Assembly: GCF_902477725.1 (NCBI RefSeq)
Contig: NZ_CABSIF010000005.1
Coordinates: forward strand, 212,186 to 276,185
Direction: 5' to 3'
Length of the DNA: 64,000 nucleotides
Source: an uncultured Desulfovibrio sp.
Lineage (GTDB): Bacteria; Desulfobacterota; Desulfovibrionia; Desulfovibrionales; Desulfovibrionaceae
A program made the translations under genes and the position numbers. Of the stretch, positions 23,701 through 33,595 are shown one piece after another. The notes under the pieces are model-generated. The model had not been told where the DNA came from, did no database searches, and saw nothing but the letters and a program-made list of their open reading frames with translations. Position 1 is the first letter of the stretch, and every line of letters begins with the position of its first letter.

Positions 23701-26304
23701 ATGGACATCAACAAATTTACGGATAAAGCCCGCGAGGCTGTGGGGCAGGCCCAGAGCATTGCCGCAGGCATGGGCCATCAGGAGACGGATGCCGAGCATC
23801 TGGCCCTGGCCCTTGTACAGCAGGAAAACGGCATCGTGCCGCGCATTCTGGAACAGATGGGCGTACAGCCCAAGGCCCTCAGCGTTGCCATCGAGGGCGC
23901 GCTGCGCAAGCGGCCTTCTGTTTCCGGCGGCGGCATGGATCCCAGCAAGATCATGATTACCCAGCGGCTGGCAAAAATTCTGGGCGACGCGCAGAACGAA
24001 GCCAACCGCATGAAGGACGAATACGTAAGCGTTGACCACCTGTTTGCCGCGCTTACCGATGTTGCGCCCTCCTCGCCCCTTGGCGAAGTTTTCAAGGAAT
24101 ACAAGATCGCCCGCGCCCGTTTTGTGGCAGCCATGGAAGAGCTGCGCGGCGGCGCGCGCGTGACCAGCGCCAGCCCCGAAGACACCTTTGAAGCGCTGAC
24201 CAAGTATGCCCGCGATCTCGTGGAAGCAGCCCGTCAGGGCAAAATGGACCCGGTCATTGGCCGCGATTCCGAAATCCGCCGCGTTATCCGCATTCTCTCG
24301 CGCCGCACCAAGAACAACCCGGTGCTCATAGGCGAGGCGGGCGTGGGCAAAACAGCCATTGTGGAAGGTCTGGCCTTCCGCATCGTCAAGGGCGACGTGC
24401 CGGAGGGCCTCAAGGGCCGCAAGCTCTTTGCCCTTGATATGGGCGCGCTCATAGCAGGCGCAAAATACCGCGGCGAGTTTGAGGAACGCCTCAAAGCCGT
24501 ACTCAACGAGGTGCAAAAGAGCGAGGGACAGATCATTCTGTTCATCGACGAACTGCACACCATCGTGGGCGCGGGCAAAACAGAAGGGGCCATGGACGCG
24601 GGCAACCTGCTCAAGCCTATGCTGGCGCGCGGCGAGCTGCACTGCATCGGCGCAACCACGGTGGACGAGTACCGCAAATATATTGAAAAAGACCCGGCTC
24701 TGGAGCGCCGCTTCCAGCCCGTCATGGTTGAAGAACCCACGGTGGAAGACGCCATCTCCATCCTGCGCGGGCTGAAGGAGCGTTTCGAGGTGCACCACGG
24801 CGTGCGCATCAGCGACTCTGCCATTGTTGAAGCGGTGGTTCTTTCACACCGCTACATCACCGACCGTCAGCTGCCGGACAAGGCCATTGACCTTATTGAC
24901 GAGGCCGCAGCCATGATCCGCACAGAGATCGACTCGCTGCCCGCTGATCTGGACGAAGTGAACCGCAAGGTCATGCAGCTTGAAATCGAGCGCGAAGCCC
25001 TGCGCCGTGAAACAGACGCCGCCTCGCGCGAACGCCTTGAAAAGCTTGAGAACGAACTGGCCGACCTGCGCGCCCAGCAGGCCAACATGCGCAAACAGTG
25101 GGAGAGCGAAAAAGGCTCCATCGACCATGTGCGCGAAATCAAGGAGCAGATCGAGCAGACCAAGCTTGCCATTGAGCAGGCCGAGCGCGCCTATGACCTC
25201 AACAAGGCCGCAGAACTCAAGTACTCCAAACTGCTTGAGCTGGAAAAGAAGCTGGCCGCCGCTTCCGGCGCTGGTTCGGAACACGAAGGCCCGCGTCTGC
25301 TCAAGGAAGAAGTGCGCCCCGACGACGTGGCCGAAATTGTGGGCAAATGGACGGGCATTCCGGTAACGCGCCTGCTTGAATCCGAACGCGAAAAACTTCT
25401 GCGCCTGGGCGACCAGTTGCACGAGCGCGTGGTGGGTCAGGATGAGGCCGTCACAGCCGTGGCCGATGCCGTGCTGCGCGCCCGCGCGGGACTTTCCGAC
25501 CCGGCTCGCCCCACTGGTTCGTTCATCTTCCTTGGCCCCACGGGCGTCGGCAAGACCGAGCTTTCCAAGGCTTTGGCCGAGGCGCTCTTTGATACGGAAG
25601 ACAACATGGTGCGGCTGGACATGAGCGAATACATGGAGAAGCACTCCGTGTCGCGGCTCATCGGCGCGCCTCCAGGATACGTGGGCTATGACGAAGGCGG
25701 GCAGCTTACCGAGGCCGTGCGCCGCAAGCCCTATTCCGTCATTCTGTTTGACGAGATTGAAAAGGCGCACCCCGATGTGTTCAACACCCTGCTGCAACTG
25801 CTGGATGATGGACGCCTTACGGACAGCCAGGGACGCACGGTGGACTTTCGCAACTGCATAGTCATCATGACCTCCAACATCGGCTCCATGCACCTGCTGG
25901 ACGGCATCTCTGCCGACGGTACGCTGAAGGAAGGCGCGAGGGAAAGGGTCATGGAGGATCTGCGGGCGCACTTCCGCCCCGAGTTCCTCAACCGCGTGGA
26001 CGAAACCGTGGTCTTTCTGCCCCTGCGGCGCGACCAGATCGCCCGCATTGTGGATCTTCAGGTCAATCGGCTGCGCAAGCGGCTTGAAGACCGCAAGATC
26101 AGGCTTGAGCTTACTGATGCGGCCCGCAAGTTTATTGGCGATGCCGGTTACGACCCTGTGTACGGCGCGCGGCCCCTCAAGCGTTACGTGCAGCAGGCTG
26201 TGGAAACCCCGCTTGCCAAGGAGCTGGTGGGCGGCAGAATCCGCGATGGCCAGTGCGTCACTGTGGATGCTGCGGACGACAAGCTCACCTTCAAGGCCGA
26301 GTAA
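23701..26304 (+). CDS. clpB: ClpB protein disaggregase
   Basis: AAA+ Hsp100 of 867 residues, the normal length. It has an N-terminal Clp repeat domain (about 1-145) and NBD1 with Walker A GEAGVGKT and Walker B FIDELHTIVG. The ClpB-specific coiled-coil middle domain spans about 405-525 (EIKEQIEQTKLAIEQAERAY). NBD2 has GPTGVGKT, ILFDEIEKAHPD, and the arginine finger region FRPEFLNRVDE. The absence of an IGF/IGL loop and the presence of the M domain separate it from ClpA/ClpX. It works with DnaK/CbpA to dissolve aggregates. The ATG is preceded by GGAGG. Confidence 0.97.
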   Translation: MDINKFTDKAREAVGQAQSIAAGMGHQETDAEHLALALVQQENGIVPRILEQMGVQPKALSVAIEGALRKRPSVSGGGMDPSKIMITQRLAKILGDAQNEANRMKDEYVSVDHLFAALTDVAPSSPLGEVFKEYKIARARFVAAMEELRGGARVTSASPEDTFEALTKYARDLVEAARQGKMDPVIGRDSEIRRVIRILSRRTKNNPVLIGEAGVGKTAIVEGLAFRIVKGDVPEGLKGRKLFALDMGALIAGAKYRGEFEERLKAVLNEVQKSEGQIILFIDELHTIVGAGKTEGAMDAGNLLKPMLARGELHCIGATTVDEYRKYIEKDPALERRFQPVMVEEPTVEDAISILRGLKERFEVHHGVRISDSAIVEAVVLSHRYITDRQLPDKAIDLIDEAAAMIRTEIDSLPADLDEVNRKVMQLEIEREALRRETDAASRERLEKLENELADLRAQQANMRKQWESEKGSIDHVREIKEQIEQTKLAIEQAERAYDLNKAAELKYSKLLELEKKLAAASGAGSEHEGPRLLKEEVRPDDVAEIVGKWTGIPVTRLLESEREKLLRLGDQLHERVVGQDEAVTAVADAVLRARAGLSDPARPTGSFIFLGPTGVGKTELSKALAEALFDTEDNMVRLDMSEYMEKHSVSRLIGAPPGYVGYDEGGQLTEAVRRKPYSVILFDEIEKAHPDVFNTLLQLLDDGRLTDSQGRTVDFRNCIVIMTSNIGSMHLLDGISADGTLKEGARERVMEDLRAHFRPEFLNRVDETVVFLPLRRDQIARIVDLQVNRLRKRLEDRKIRLELTDAARKFIGDAGYDPVYGARPLKRYVQQAVETPLAKELVGGRIRDGQCVTVDAADDKLTFKAE

Positions 26305-26340
26305 GCGCACACTGATCACAGCTTAGCAGACTAAAATCAT

Positions 26341-26372
26341 GAGGCCCACACGAACCATTTCGTGTGGGCCTC
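26341..26372 (+). terminator. Perfect hairpin after clpB (bidirectional candidate)
   Basis: GAGGCCCACACGAA-CCAT-TTCGTGTGGGCCTC, a perfect 14-base-pair stem between converging genes. No T-run on the plus strand. Confidence 0.6.
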
Positions 26373-26482
26373 ACTTATTGGGGGGTAGGGATGCGGGACA
26401 GGTTGCGCGGGATATCTGGCGGAATATCCTGCTGAATGTCAGATCACGGCGTCAGGCGGTGGAACCGCCAGCGCGCTTTGGG

Positions 26483-27550
26483 CTACTGAATTTCTTCGGG
26501 CTTGACCACAAGCCAGTTTTTGTCGGCGGTGACGGGCTGACCCAGTTCCTTCTGGCGGGCAGCGGCCTTGGTCCACATGCCTTCCATCTTCTTCATGGCG
26601 CTGTCTTTGCGGTTGATCCACACGCGCGCGCCGCCCTTTTCCACGTCCACGCCGTTCAGCAGCATGTAACCGTCAGAAATGGGCGTGTCGCCACCCACGA
26701 TGATGGGCTTTTTCCACTGGTCGATGTAGCCGAGGATGGTGCCCATTTTGCCTTCGTACCAGGTCATGGGATTCATGAGGTAGGTGGTGAGCAGCATATC
26801 AAGGTTCTTTTTCTGGTCGTACTGGCCCTTTTCGATCTGGAGGCGCGAGGTGGTCAGGGCGCCGTTGGCGGGATCCTTGAGCAGCATGGTGACGCCGATG
26901 ACATTTTCAGGTTTGACGTTGTAGCCATACTTGGGGTCGCTGGCCACCATACGCACCAGTTCTTCACTGGCGGCGGTCATAACGTACACGTTGATGCCGT
27001 TCTCCATCAGCTTGGCGTACAGTTCCTGCATGCCGGTGAAGGGCTTGGGCGGATTGATGCTGGCTTCTTTCACGGTGTCACCGCTGTAATACTTGGCCTT
27101 GAGGGGCTTTTTGTATTCCATGAGGCCGTCCACATGGCCCTTGAGTTCCTTAAGCGTAAAGCCAGCAAAAACCTGGGCAACCCAGGGGTAGCAGATGAGG
27201 TCTTCCGTTTCGCACAGACGGTAGTAATAGCTGACCAGACCTTCCTTGAAGTCCTTGGTATCCTTGAAGGGAATAAGGCGCAGTTCCTGGGGCAGCTTTT
27301 CGCGGGAGAGCGCGCCCTTCATTTCCATGTAGGCCAGCAGGGATTCTTCCAGATCATAGCGGTAGCTCGTGTTGTCCATGTCAAAAACGGCAAAGTTGCC
27401 CTGATTGGCATTTTTTTCAATCACCTTGTCGAGCTGTTCTTTCACAGGTGCAGGCCAGTGCTTCAGCTCTGTAGCGGCACTGGCCGACTGGCTGAGCGTA
27501 AATGCAAAGACAAAGCAACTGACAAACAATGCAAGGCAAATTTTTTTCAT
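26483..27550 (-). CDS. Exported HAD-family phosphatase (phosphorylcholine-phosphatase-like)
   Basis: Protein of 355 residues with a signal peptide (hydrophobic ~5-20, SASA-A near 26). The HAD motif I is FDMDNTSY with the nucleophile at Asp57. Motif II-like YVMTAASEE follows mid-protein, and motif IV IIVGGDTPISDGYML comes near the C-terminus. The large inserted cap and length match secreted phosphorylcholine phosphatase-type enzymes, but substrate cannot be fixed from sequence. Start 27550 was chosen because GGAG lies at the right spacing and the signal peptide begins there. Stands alone between hairpins. Confidence 0.72.
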   Translation of the reverse strand: MKKICLALFVSCFVFAFTLSQSASAATELKHWPAPVKEQLDKVIEKNANQGNFAVFDMDNTSYRYDLEESLLAYMEMKGALSREKLPQELRLIPFKDTKDFKEGLVSYYYRLCETEDLICYPWVAQVFAGFTLKELKGHVDGLMEYKKPLKAKYYSGDTVKEASINPPKPFTGMQELYAKLMENGINVYVMTAASEELVRMVASDPKYGYNVKPENVIGVTMLLKDPANGALTTSRLQIEKGQYDQKKNLDMLLTTYLMNPMTWYEGKMGTILGYIDQWKKPIIVGGDTPISDGYMLLNGVDVEKGGARVWINRKDSAMKKMEGMWTKAAARQKELGQPVTADKNWLVVKPEEIQ

Positions 27551-27820
27551 CACACGACTCCAGGCGTTAAACGTAAACAATCCCCAAAAAATACATATCG
27601 GCCCACAAACCCTTTCAGATGTATTTTCAGCACCTGCTAGATGCTCAAATGGTTATTTCAGACCAGCGTAACCTTCCAGTGCGGGGGAAAGTCAACGGGG
27701 GTTTTCATATCTTGTTGAGCTGTGAAGTAACGCCCCCTCACTTGCCCAAAAACGGCAAAATGCACCGCAGCCGGGGATAAATGGAGATCGGACTTCTCAG
27801 GGTTGCCCTGCAAATACGCA

Positions 27821-27852
27821 GAAGGGGGATTCCCGTGCAGGAATCCCCCTTC
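27821..27852. terminator. Hairpin in the 348-base gap downstream of the alcohol dehydrogenase
   Basis: GAAGGGGGATTCC ... GGAATCCCCCTTC stem with a loop of six. The gap 27551-27898 otherwise shows no gene; the hairpin probably ends transcription of the minus-strand gene at 27899. Confidence 0.6.
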
Positions 27853-27898
27853 TCTTGCTGACAATTTCAGCCCTGGCGGCGTGCGCCTCAGGATGCTT

Positions 27899-29023
27899 TT
27901 AGCTTCTGAATGCATTGCCCAGCGCGTCCGCCGCCATAATGGCCGCAGCTACGCTCTCTTCCGTAATGGGAAAGGGCATGGCGTGGATGGATTCTTCGGG
28001 CAGGCAGGCCTTGCGGGCCACCTTGCGCAGGGCTTCCGGGCTGATGTCCGTGATGCCTATATCGCTCAGGCACACAGGCAGGCCCACTGAGGTGCAAAAA
28101 CCCAGCACTTCGTCCAGTTCTTCCGTGGGGGCGTTTTCCAGCACCAGTTGCACCAGCGTGCCAAAAGCGACCTTTTCGCCGTGCAGGTAGGTGTGAGTTT
28201 CTTCCAGCGCGGTCAGGCCATCATGGATGGCGTGGGCTGCCGCCAGACCGCCGCTCTCAAAGCCCAGGCCGGAAAGCAGGGAGTTGGCTTCAATGATGTT
28301 TTCCAGCGCTGGCGTCGCCATCTTGGCCTGACTGGCCAGCACGGCCTTGTAGCCGTCTTCCAGCAGGGTGCGGTAGCAGGTGGCTGCAAGGGCTTGCGCT
28401 GCAAGGGTCCCTCTGGCCGGGGGGCAGTCGCCCGTGCGCGCGCCACAGGGCAGTCCCGCGTTTACGGGGGCGCACGAACGCACGTTGGCCCGCGCCTCGA
28501 AATAGGTGGAAAGGGCATCGCCCATGCCCGACACCAGATAGCGCACCGGCGAAGCGGCAATGATGGAAACATCCATCAGCACCACATCGGGATTGCGGGG
28601 AAAATAGGCGTAGTCTTCCATTTCGCCGTCTGGCGTGTAGATCACCGCAGAATGGCTCGTGGGCGCGTCCGTAGCCGCTGTGGTGGGCACCACAATGACC
28701 CCCTGCCCCGCCGCCACGCAACGCGCCGTGTCCAGCGCCTTGCCGCCGCCAAGCCCCACGGTGCAGTGACAGGAATGCTGACGCGCCAGCTCACCAAGAC
28801 GGGCGATTTCAACGCGCGAGCATTCGCCCTGAAATTCCGTTTCCACAAAGGTCACGCCAAATTTGGCCGCTGTGGCGTCCAGCGTCTGGCGCACCCTGTT
28901 CACGCTGCTTTCCGTGGCTACCAGCAAGGCCTTTGTGCCGTACTGCCGCACAAAATACCCAAGGTTGAGCAGTTCGTTCTCGCCCTGCACATACTTGGAC
29001 GGACAGATAAACGCTCTTCTCAT
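27899..29023 (-). CDS. Iron-containing alcohol/glycerol dehydrogenase (GldA-like)
   Basis: NAD-dependent metal dehydrogenase of 374 residues. The Rossmann part is at the N-terminus (glycine motif TVGLGGGKALDTARCVA; VVPTTAATDAPTSHSA). The C-terminal helical domain carries the likely metal ligands (GMGDALSTYFEA; AAHAIHDGL; THTYLHGEKVAFG). An extra Cys/Pro-rich stretch near 188-205 is not typical. The start ATG at 29023 has GGAG upstream; a longer frame exists without one. Glycerol to dihydroxyacetone is the family reaction; other small diols are possible. It follows ftsY by 57 bases on the same strand. Confidence 0.8.
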   Translation of the reverse strand: MRRAFICPSKYVQGENELLNLGYFVRQYGTKALLVATESSVNRVRQTLDATAAKFGVTFVETEFQGECSRVEIARLGELARQHSCHCTVGLGGGKALDTARCVAAGQGVIVVPTTAATDAPTSHSAVIYTPDGEMEDYAYFPRNPDVVLMDVSIIAASPVRYLVSGMGDALSTYFEARANVRSCAPVNAGLPCGARTGDCPPARGTLAAQALAATCYRTLLEDGYKAVLASQAKMATPALENIIEANSLLSGLGFESGGLAAAHAIHDGLTALEETHTYLHGEKVAFGTLVQLVLENAPTEELDEVLGFCTSVGLPVCLSDIGITDISPEALRKVARKACLPEESIHAMPFPITEESVAAAIMAADALGNAFRS

Positions 29024-29080
29024 GGCATGCTCCGCTTCCGGCAATTGCGCCGGCATTGCAGGTTTGAATCCTGACTGGGC

Positions 29081-30475
29081 CTACGCATCTTCCTTCACAC
29101 CCAGCAGGGCGCGGGCATAATCCTCGCCGCTGAAGGGGCGCAGGTCTTCCATTTTTTCGCCAAGGCCCACATAGGTGATGGGCAGGTGATGCTGCATGGC
29201 AACGGCAATGGCTACGCCGCCCTTGGCCGTGCCGTCGAGCTTGGTGATGATGAGTTCATCAATGCCCGCAGCTTCCTTGAACAGTTTGGTTTGCGAAAGG
29301 GCGTTCTGCCCGGTGGTGGCGTCGATTACCAGAATGGAGCGATGCGGCGCGCCCGCATGCTTTTTGCCCAGCACCTGACGGATCTTGCTCAGCTCTTCCA
29401 TCAGGTTGACCTTGGTCTGCAAGCGGCCTGCGGTGTCCACATAGAGCACATCCACACCTTCCTGAAGCGCACGGTCCATAGCCTCGTAAGCCACGGCGGC
29501 AGGGTCTGAACCAGCGGTGCGCGCATGGAACAGCGCCCCCACGCGCCCGGCCCAGACCTGCAACTGCTCAATGGCGGCGGCGCGGAAGGTATCGGCGGCG
29601 GCAATCATGACCTTTTTGCCCTGCATGCGGTCGCGATGGGCCAGCTTGGCAATGGTGGTGGTCTTGCCCACGCCGTTGACGCCGATCATCAGCACAACTT
29701 CGGGCTGGTTAACGGCTGCGATGCGGCGCGGCGCGCGAAAGATCTCTTCCACTTCGGCCATGAGCAGTTGGCGCACTTTGGTGGATTCCGTAACCTTTTC
29801 CTTGCGGGCGCGCTCTTTCAGACGCTCCACCAGTTCAATGGAGGGTTCGTAGCCAAGATCGGCCATGATAAAAAGTTCTTCCAGTTCTTCCCAGAAGGCG
29901 TCGTCCAGTTCGCCATGCCCGGCAAACAACGCGTCCAGCCCCTTGGAAAACTGCTCGCGGGTACGCGAAAGCCCCTGGCTGATCTTGAGAAACAGGCGGT
30001 TGCGCTCGTCCTCTTCGTCTTCCATATCAAGGGCGAGAGCCAGACGATACTGCAATTCAGAACGGAATTCCTCCACCTGCCGATAATCCATGCGGGCGAG
30101 CCATTCCTGAAAATCACGCACAAAGTTCTGCGCTTCGGCCTCCGGGGCATCAAGGGCCCGCAGCAAAAAGAACAGACGCTGCCACAACAGGTCGCCCGCC
30201 TCATCCACGCCCTCAAGCACGATGCCAAGCCATACGGAAAGCCGTGGCTCGGCCTCGCGCAGCCGCAGGGTCAGGGCCTCATCAGCGGCAGATGCCGCAA
30301 AGGGCTGGGCAGTGGCTTCTGCCGCAGGTTTCGCAGCAGGTTCTGCAAGGGATTCAGTTGCGGCAACACCAGCTGCGCCTGCATCTGCGCTAATTTCTGC
30401 GGGCGCTTCATGCGCCGCATTGGCCGCATCTTCCGCGCCGCCGAACATTTTTTTTATGGCAGAGAAAAAACCCAT
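29081..30475 (-). CDS. ftsY: Signal recognition particle receptor FtsY
   Basis: GTPase of 464 residues. It has a short amphipathic membrane-binding N-terminus (MGFFSAIKKMF), a long acidic Ala/Glu-rich A domain (about 12-160), and the NG domain: GVNGVGKTTT (P-loop), AADTFRAAA, DTAGRLQ, TKLDGTAKGG and GLGEKMEDLRPF. It docks ribosome-SRP complexes at the membrane for insertion of inner-membrane proteins. AAGGAGAT precedes the ATG. Ten bases separate it from the upstream membrane-sensor gene, so they are probably co-transcribed. Confidence 0.95.
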   Translation of the reverse strand: MGFFSAIKKMFGGAEDAANAAHEAPAEISADAGAAGVAATESLAEPAAKPAAEATAQPFAASAADEALTLRLREAEPRLSVWLGIVLEGVDEAGDLLWQRLFFLLRALDAPEAEAQNFVRDFQEWLARMDYRQVEEFRSELQYRLALALDMEDEEDERNRLFLKISQGLSRTREQFSKGLDALFAGHGELDDAFWEELEELFIMADLGYEPSIELVERLKERARKEKVTESTKVRQLLMAEVEEIFRAPRRIAAVNQPEVVLMIGVNGVGKTTTIAKLAHRDRMQGKKVMIAAADTFRAAAIEQLQVWAGRVGALFHARTAGSDPAAVAYEAMDRALQEGVDVLYVDTAGRLQTKVNLMEELSKIRQVLGKKHAGAPHRSILVIDATTGQNALSQTKLFKEAAGIDELIITKLDGTAKGGVAIAVAMQHHLPITYVGLGEKMEDLRPFSGEDYARALLGVKEDA

Positions 30476-30484
30476 ATGATCTCC

Positions 30485-31648
30485 TTATCTTCCGCCCTCT
30501 TGCACCGAGGGTTTGCTTTCCTTGCGGGCCGTTTGTGTTTCCAGCGCTCCCAGCACTTCGCGCAACGCCAGCACGCATTCTTCCACGGCCAGAGCCGCAG
30601 AAGCGGCGTCTGTATCATTCACGGCCCACTGCATTGCATGCGCGGTAGAGGCCAGCCGCTCCGCGCCCACGCAGGGCGCTGCTTTTTCAAGAATCCGCCC
30701 AAGGCGGCACAGGTTATCGGCATCTTCCAGCGCATAGAGGCGCAGCAGTAGATCAGGGGCAGGGGCAAACGTTCTGCCGAACATGCCCGCCGTAACGCGC
30801 CAGGCTTCGGGGCGGCGCAACAAAAAGGCCCGCCCAAGCTCGGCGCTCACAACAGCCCCGGCTGCGATATCTTCGCTCAGGGGCGCGGCGCTTCCGCCCT
30901 GCGCCTCTGCGGCTGGCTGCGGTGATGCCTCATGACTGCGGGCTGTATTATCACCAGCGGAGCCTGATTCAAAAATATCTGCAAAGCCTGGCTCCGGGGA
31001 TGCCACAGAAGACGAATCCGCAGCAGGTTCGCCGGACGCCGCAGTGCCGTGCGGCGCGGTACGCTCCAGCAGCAAAGCTTTCAGCCGCGCCAGATCTCCC
31101 CAGTGCCAGAACAGGGCCAGCAAGACCAGGGTTGAAAACAGGGCGGAAAGGCAAAAACGCGCCACTTCCCGCCGGGCCTTCAGGGCCAGGTCTTCATCAG
31201 TAATGCGGGGCGAAAGGTACACTTCCACCGACCCCACGGGGCGGCCTTCCATCTTGAGCGGATTCATGCCCTGCACGCTGTTTTCCGCAATTTCATCGTC
31301 CCAGGGAATGGGTTCCCACTGGTAGTTGCGCCGCTGCCCTTCCAGCATGCCACGCGGTGTCTGCACCTTGATGGCGTAAATGGATTCATCGGTCATGGCC
31401 GCCATAACAATGGTGCGCGCGGTCAGTTCGTCCAGCTCCCAGGCGGGCAGGGAAAGCAGCGCCGCCAGTTGCGCTGCGGTACGTCCGGCCTCGCTGCCAA
31501 GGCGGTTTTCCGCCTCCTGCCTGTCCTCATTGACATTCCAGACGCCAAGCAGCAGGAACAGCAGCAAGGCCGCCCCCCATGCAGCCAGGGCAAGTCTGCG
31601 TCGCAGAACGTGAGAGATATTGGGCATATGCTTTGCCGCGAGAGCCAC
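30485..31648 (-). CDS. Membrane sensor-like protein with possible degenerate Hpt domain
   Basis: Protein of about 387 residues from a GTG start with AAGGAG just after the murJ stop. A longer frame overlaps murJ and lacks a ribosome-binding site. Residues ~25-45 form one transmembrane helix. A periplasmic segment (to ~150) containing YAIKVQTPRGML and SVEVYLSPRITDED resembles sensor domains of two-component proteins. A second helix (~170-190, LSALFSTLVLLALFWHW) leads into a low-complexity linker. The C-terminal helical region (LASTAHAMQWAVN) loosely recalls a histidine phosphotransfer domain without the classical motif. No kinase core. Function unknown. Confidence 0.5.
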   Translation of the reverse strand: MALAAKHMPNISHVLRRRLALAAWGAALLLFLLLGVWNVNEDRQEAENRLGSEAGRTAAQLAALLSLPAWELDELTARTIVMAAMTDESIYAIKVQTPRGMLEGQRRNYQWEPIPWDDEIAENSVQGMNPLKMEGRPVGSVEVYLSPRITDEDLALKARREVARFCLSALFSTLVLLALFWHWGDLARLKALLLERTAPHGTAASGEPAADSSSVASPEPGFADIFESGSAGDNTARSHEASPQPAAEAQGGSAAPLSEDIAAGAVVSAELGRAFLLRRPEAWRVTAGMFGRTFAPAPDLLLRLYALEDADNLCRLGRILEKAAPCVGAERLASTAHAMQWAVNDTDAASAALAVEECVLALREVLGALETQTARKESKPSVQEGGR

Positions 31649-31661
31649 GCCCCCGCGCTCC

Positions 31662-33425
31662 TTACTGTTGGTGTGGTCTGCCATGCAGACGGTGCGCCAG
31701 TGCGCTGGCAGCCGCAAGGGCATCAGCATCGCGCAGAACAAACAGACAAACAGCCCAGGCCGTTGCGCCGCCAGTAATGGCAAGGGCAAGCCCCAACCAG
31801 ATGCCGCGCCCGTGCAGCAGTTCCAGCAATTGCCACGCGGCAAGGGCCGTGGCCGCAGCAGCGGCACATTGACGCAGTACCGCACACGCCGAAGGCAGAC
31901 ATGCGCTGGCGGATGCCGCGCCAGCGGAACTTTTTTTCAGCGCCCTGCCCAGAATGCACAGCAAAAAGCCGCATTGCAGCCACAAGCCAAGGCTTACGGC
32001 CAGTGCCGGAGCCATGACGCCAAGACTGCCCGAAAGACTATGGACCAGTGCGGCCCCGACCGCAAGCGTAGCAACCACGGCCCACACAGCGCTGACCGCC
32101 GTGCGCCGCACCTCGCCCAGCGCGTTGCAGGCCGCCAGCAGGGAGCGGTTGACGGCAAAGGCGGGCAGACCAGGCAAATAGGCCCACAGGGCGAGACCTG
32201 TCTCGTAAGCCGCATTGTCGCCAAAGGCGCCGTGCCGCAGCAGACCTTCCACCAGACGCGGCCCCACGGCCCACAATCCTGTGGCGGCGGGCAGGCTCAG
32301 CAGCAGGGTCAAACGCAGGGCCGTGCGCAACTGATCCGAAAAAAGCGAAAATTCTCTGGCAGCTGCAAGGCGGCTTAATGTGGGCAGACTTGCCATGCCC
32401 AGACACACGCCCACCAGTCCAAGGGGCAGTTCAAGCAGGCGTTCGGCATAGTAGAGAGCAGCCACCTGCCCTCGGCCCAGGCTGGACGCCAGCGACATGG
32501 CTGCCAGCATGGCAAGTTGCGGTGCGGATGCCCCAAGCAGGCCCGCGGGCAGACGGCCAAGGCAGTTCCAGGCAAGGGATGCCGCGCGCTTTTGCAGCGA
32601 GGATTCGTTCCCGCCTGCGTTACCCTGCGCGATATCCGGCCCTTCGTCAGGCCCGGCTTTACGCAAAGGCAGCAAACGCCGCACTGCCAGCCACTGCGCC
32701 AGCCATTGCGCAATACCGCCGCAAAGCATGCCCACAGCCAGAGCTGGAGCCGCAGGCAGCAGGCCCAAGGCAGCCGCTCCTGCAAAACACAGAATGACAA
32801 TATTAAACAGGGCAGGAGAAACAGCGGGCAGCCAGAACACGCCAAGGCTGTGCAAAATGGCCATGCCCAGAGCAGCCATGCCCGCCGCCAGCGTATAGGG
32901 CAGGCAGATGCGCAGCAGGTATATGGCCTCCTGCCGTTCCGGCCCATAAAAACCGGGAGCCAGAATATCAGTAAGCCATGGGGTGGCCACCAGCCCAAGC
33001 ACTGTGAGCAGGGTCAGCACAAGGCCAAGCCTCACGGCCAGAGCGCGGGCCAGCAGGCGCATACTGCGGCTGCGCTCTGGCCCCACAGCATGGTCGGGCG
33101 ATGCGCCCATGCGCTCCAGATGCACAAGGCTTGCCGTCAGGGTCATGGAAAGCGAGCCTTCGCCCAGCATGCGGCGCAGCACATGGGGCAGCCGCATGGC
33201 AGCCACCAGTGCGTCGGCGGCAGCGCCGCCGCCCACAAGCCAGGCCATGCTCATATCGCGCAAAAGGCCAAGCACACGCGAAACAAGGGCAAAGCCGCCC
33301 AAAAGGGCCGCCGTGCGCGCAATGCCGCCAGAATGCCCGGGGCCGTGCTCGGCAGGGCCAGAAGCGCAAGACGGGGAGGATTCCCCACCCTTGCCGTGCG
33401 CGCAGCCGCTTTCAGAAGCGATCAT
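31662..33425 (-). CDS. murJ: Lipid II flippase MurJ
   Basis: Multi-spanning membrane protein of 587 residues with about 14 hydrophobic helices and the MATE/MVF core: RTAALLGGFALVSRVLGLLR, RLPHVLRRMLGEGSLSMTL, and LAPGFYGPERQ. It translocates lipid-linked peptidoglycan precursor across the inner membrane. The N-terminal ~30 residues are hydrophilic and probably extra. GAGGAAC precedes the ATG. The short gap to the sensor-like gene and ftsY suggests a common operon for envelope biogenesis. Confidence 0.9.
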   Translation of the reverse strand: MIASESGCAHGKGGESSPSCASGPAEHGPGHSGGIARTAALLGGFALVSRVLGLLRDMSMAWLVGGGAAADALVAAMRLPHVLRRMLGEGSLSMTLTASLVHLERMGASPDHAVGPERSRSMRLLARALAVRLGLVLTLLTVLGLVATPWLTDILAPGFYGPERQEAIYLLRICLPYTLAAGMAALGMAILHSLGVFWLPAVSPALFNIVILCFAGAAALGLLPAAPALAVGMLCGGIAQWLAQWLAVRRLLPLRKAGPDEGPDIAQGNAGGNESSLQKRAASLAWNCLGRLPAGLLGASAPQLAMLAAMSLASSLGRGQVAALYYAERLLELPLGLVGVCLGMASLPTLSRLAAAREFSLFSDQLRTALRLTLLLSLPAATGLWAVGPRLVEGLLRHGAFGDNAAYETGLALWAYLPGLPAFAVNRSLLAACNALGEVRRTAVSAVWAVVATLAVGAALVHSLSGSLGVMAPALAVSLGLWLQCGFLLCILGRALKKSSAGAASASACLPSACAVLRQCAAAAATALAAWQLLELLHGRGIWLGLALAITGGATAWAVCLFVLRDADALAAASALAHRLHGRPHQQ

Positions 33426-33595
33426 TGTTCCTCGTTTCAGCCATGCAAAAAATCAGGGCAGCGCGCCACCGGCAGTTCTGGGCGCGCTCACGTCAAAACA
33501 AGTGGCCTGCAAGCTGTTTGCAACAAAGATATTCCACTTCCGGCGGCGCTAGGCTTTTAACAGCCCTTGTGCCGCCGGAAGCAAAAGTGTTACAG

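Noticed and set aside
24844..26319. 491-codon minus-strand open frame
   Set aside because: It is antisense to clpB.
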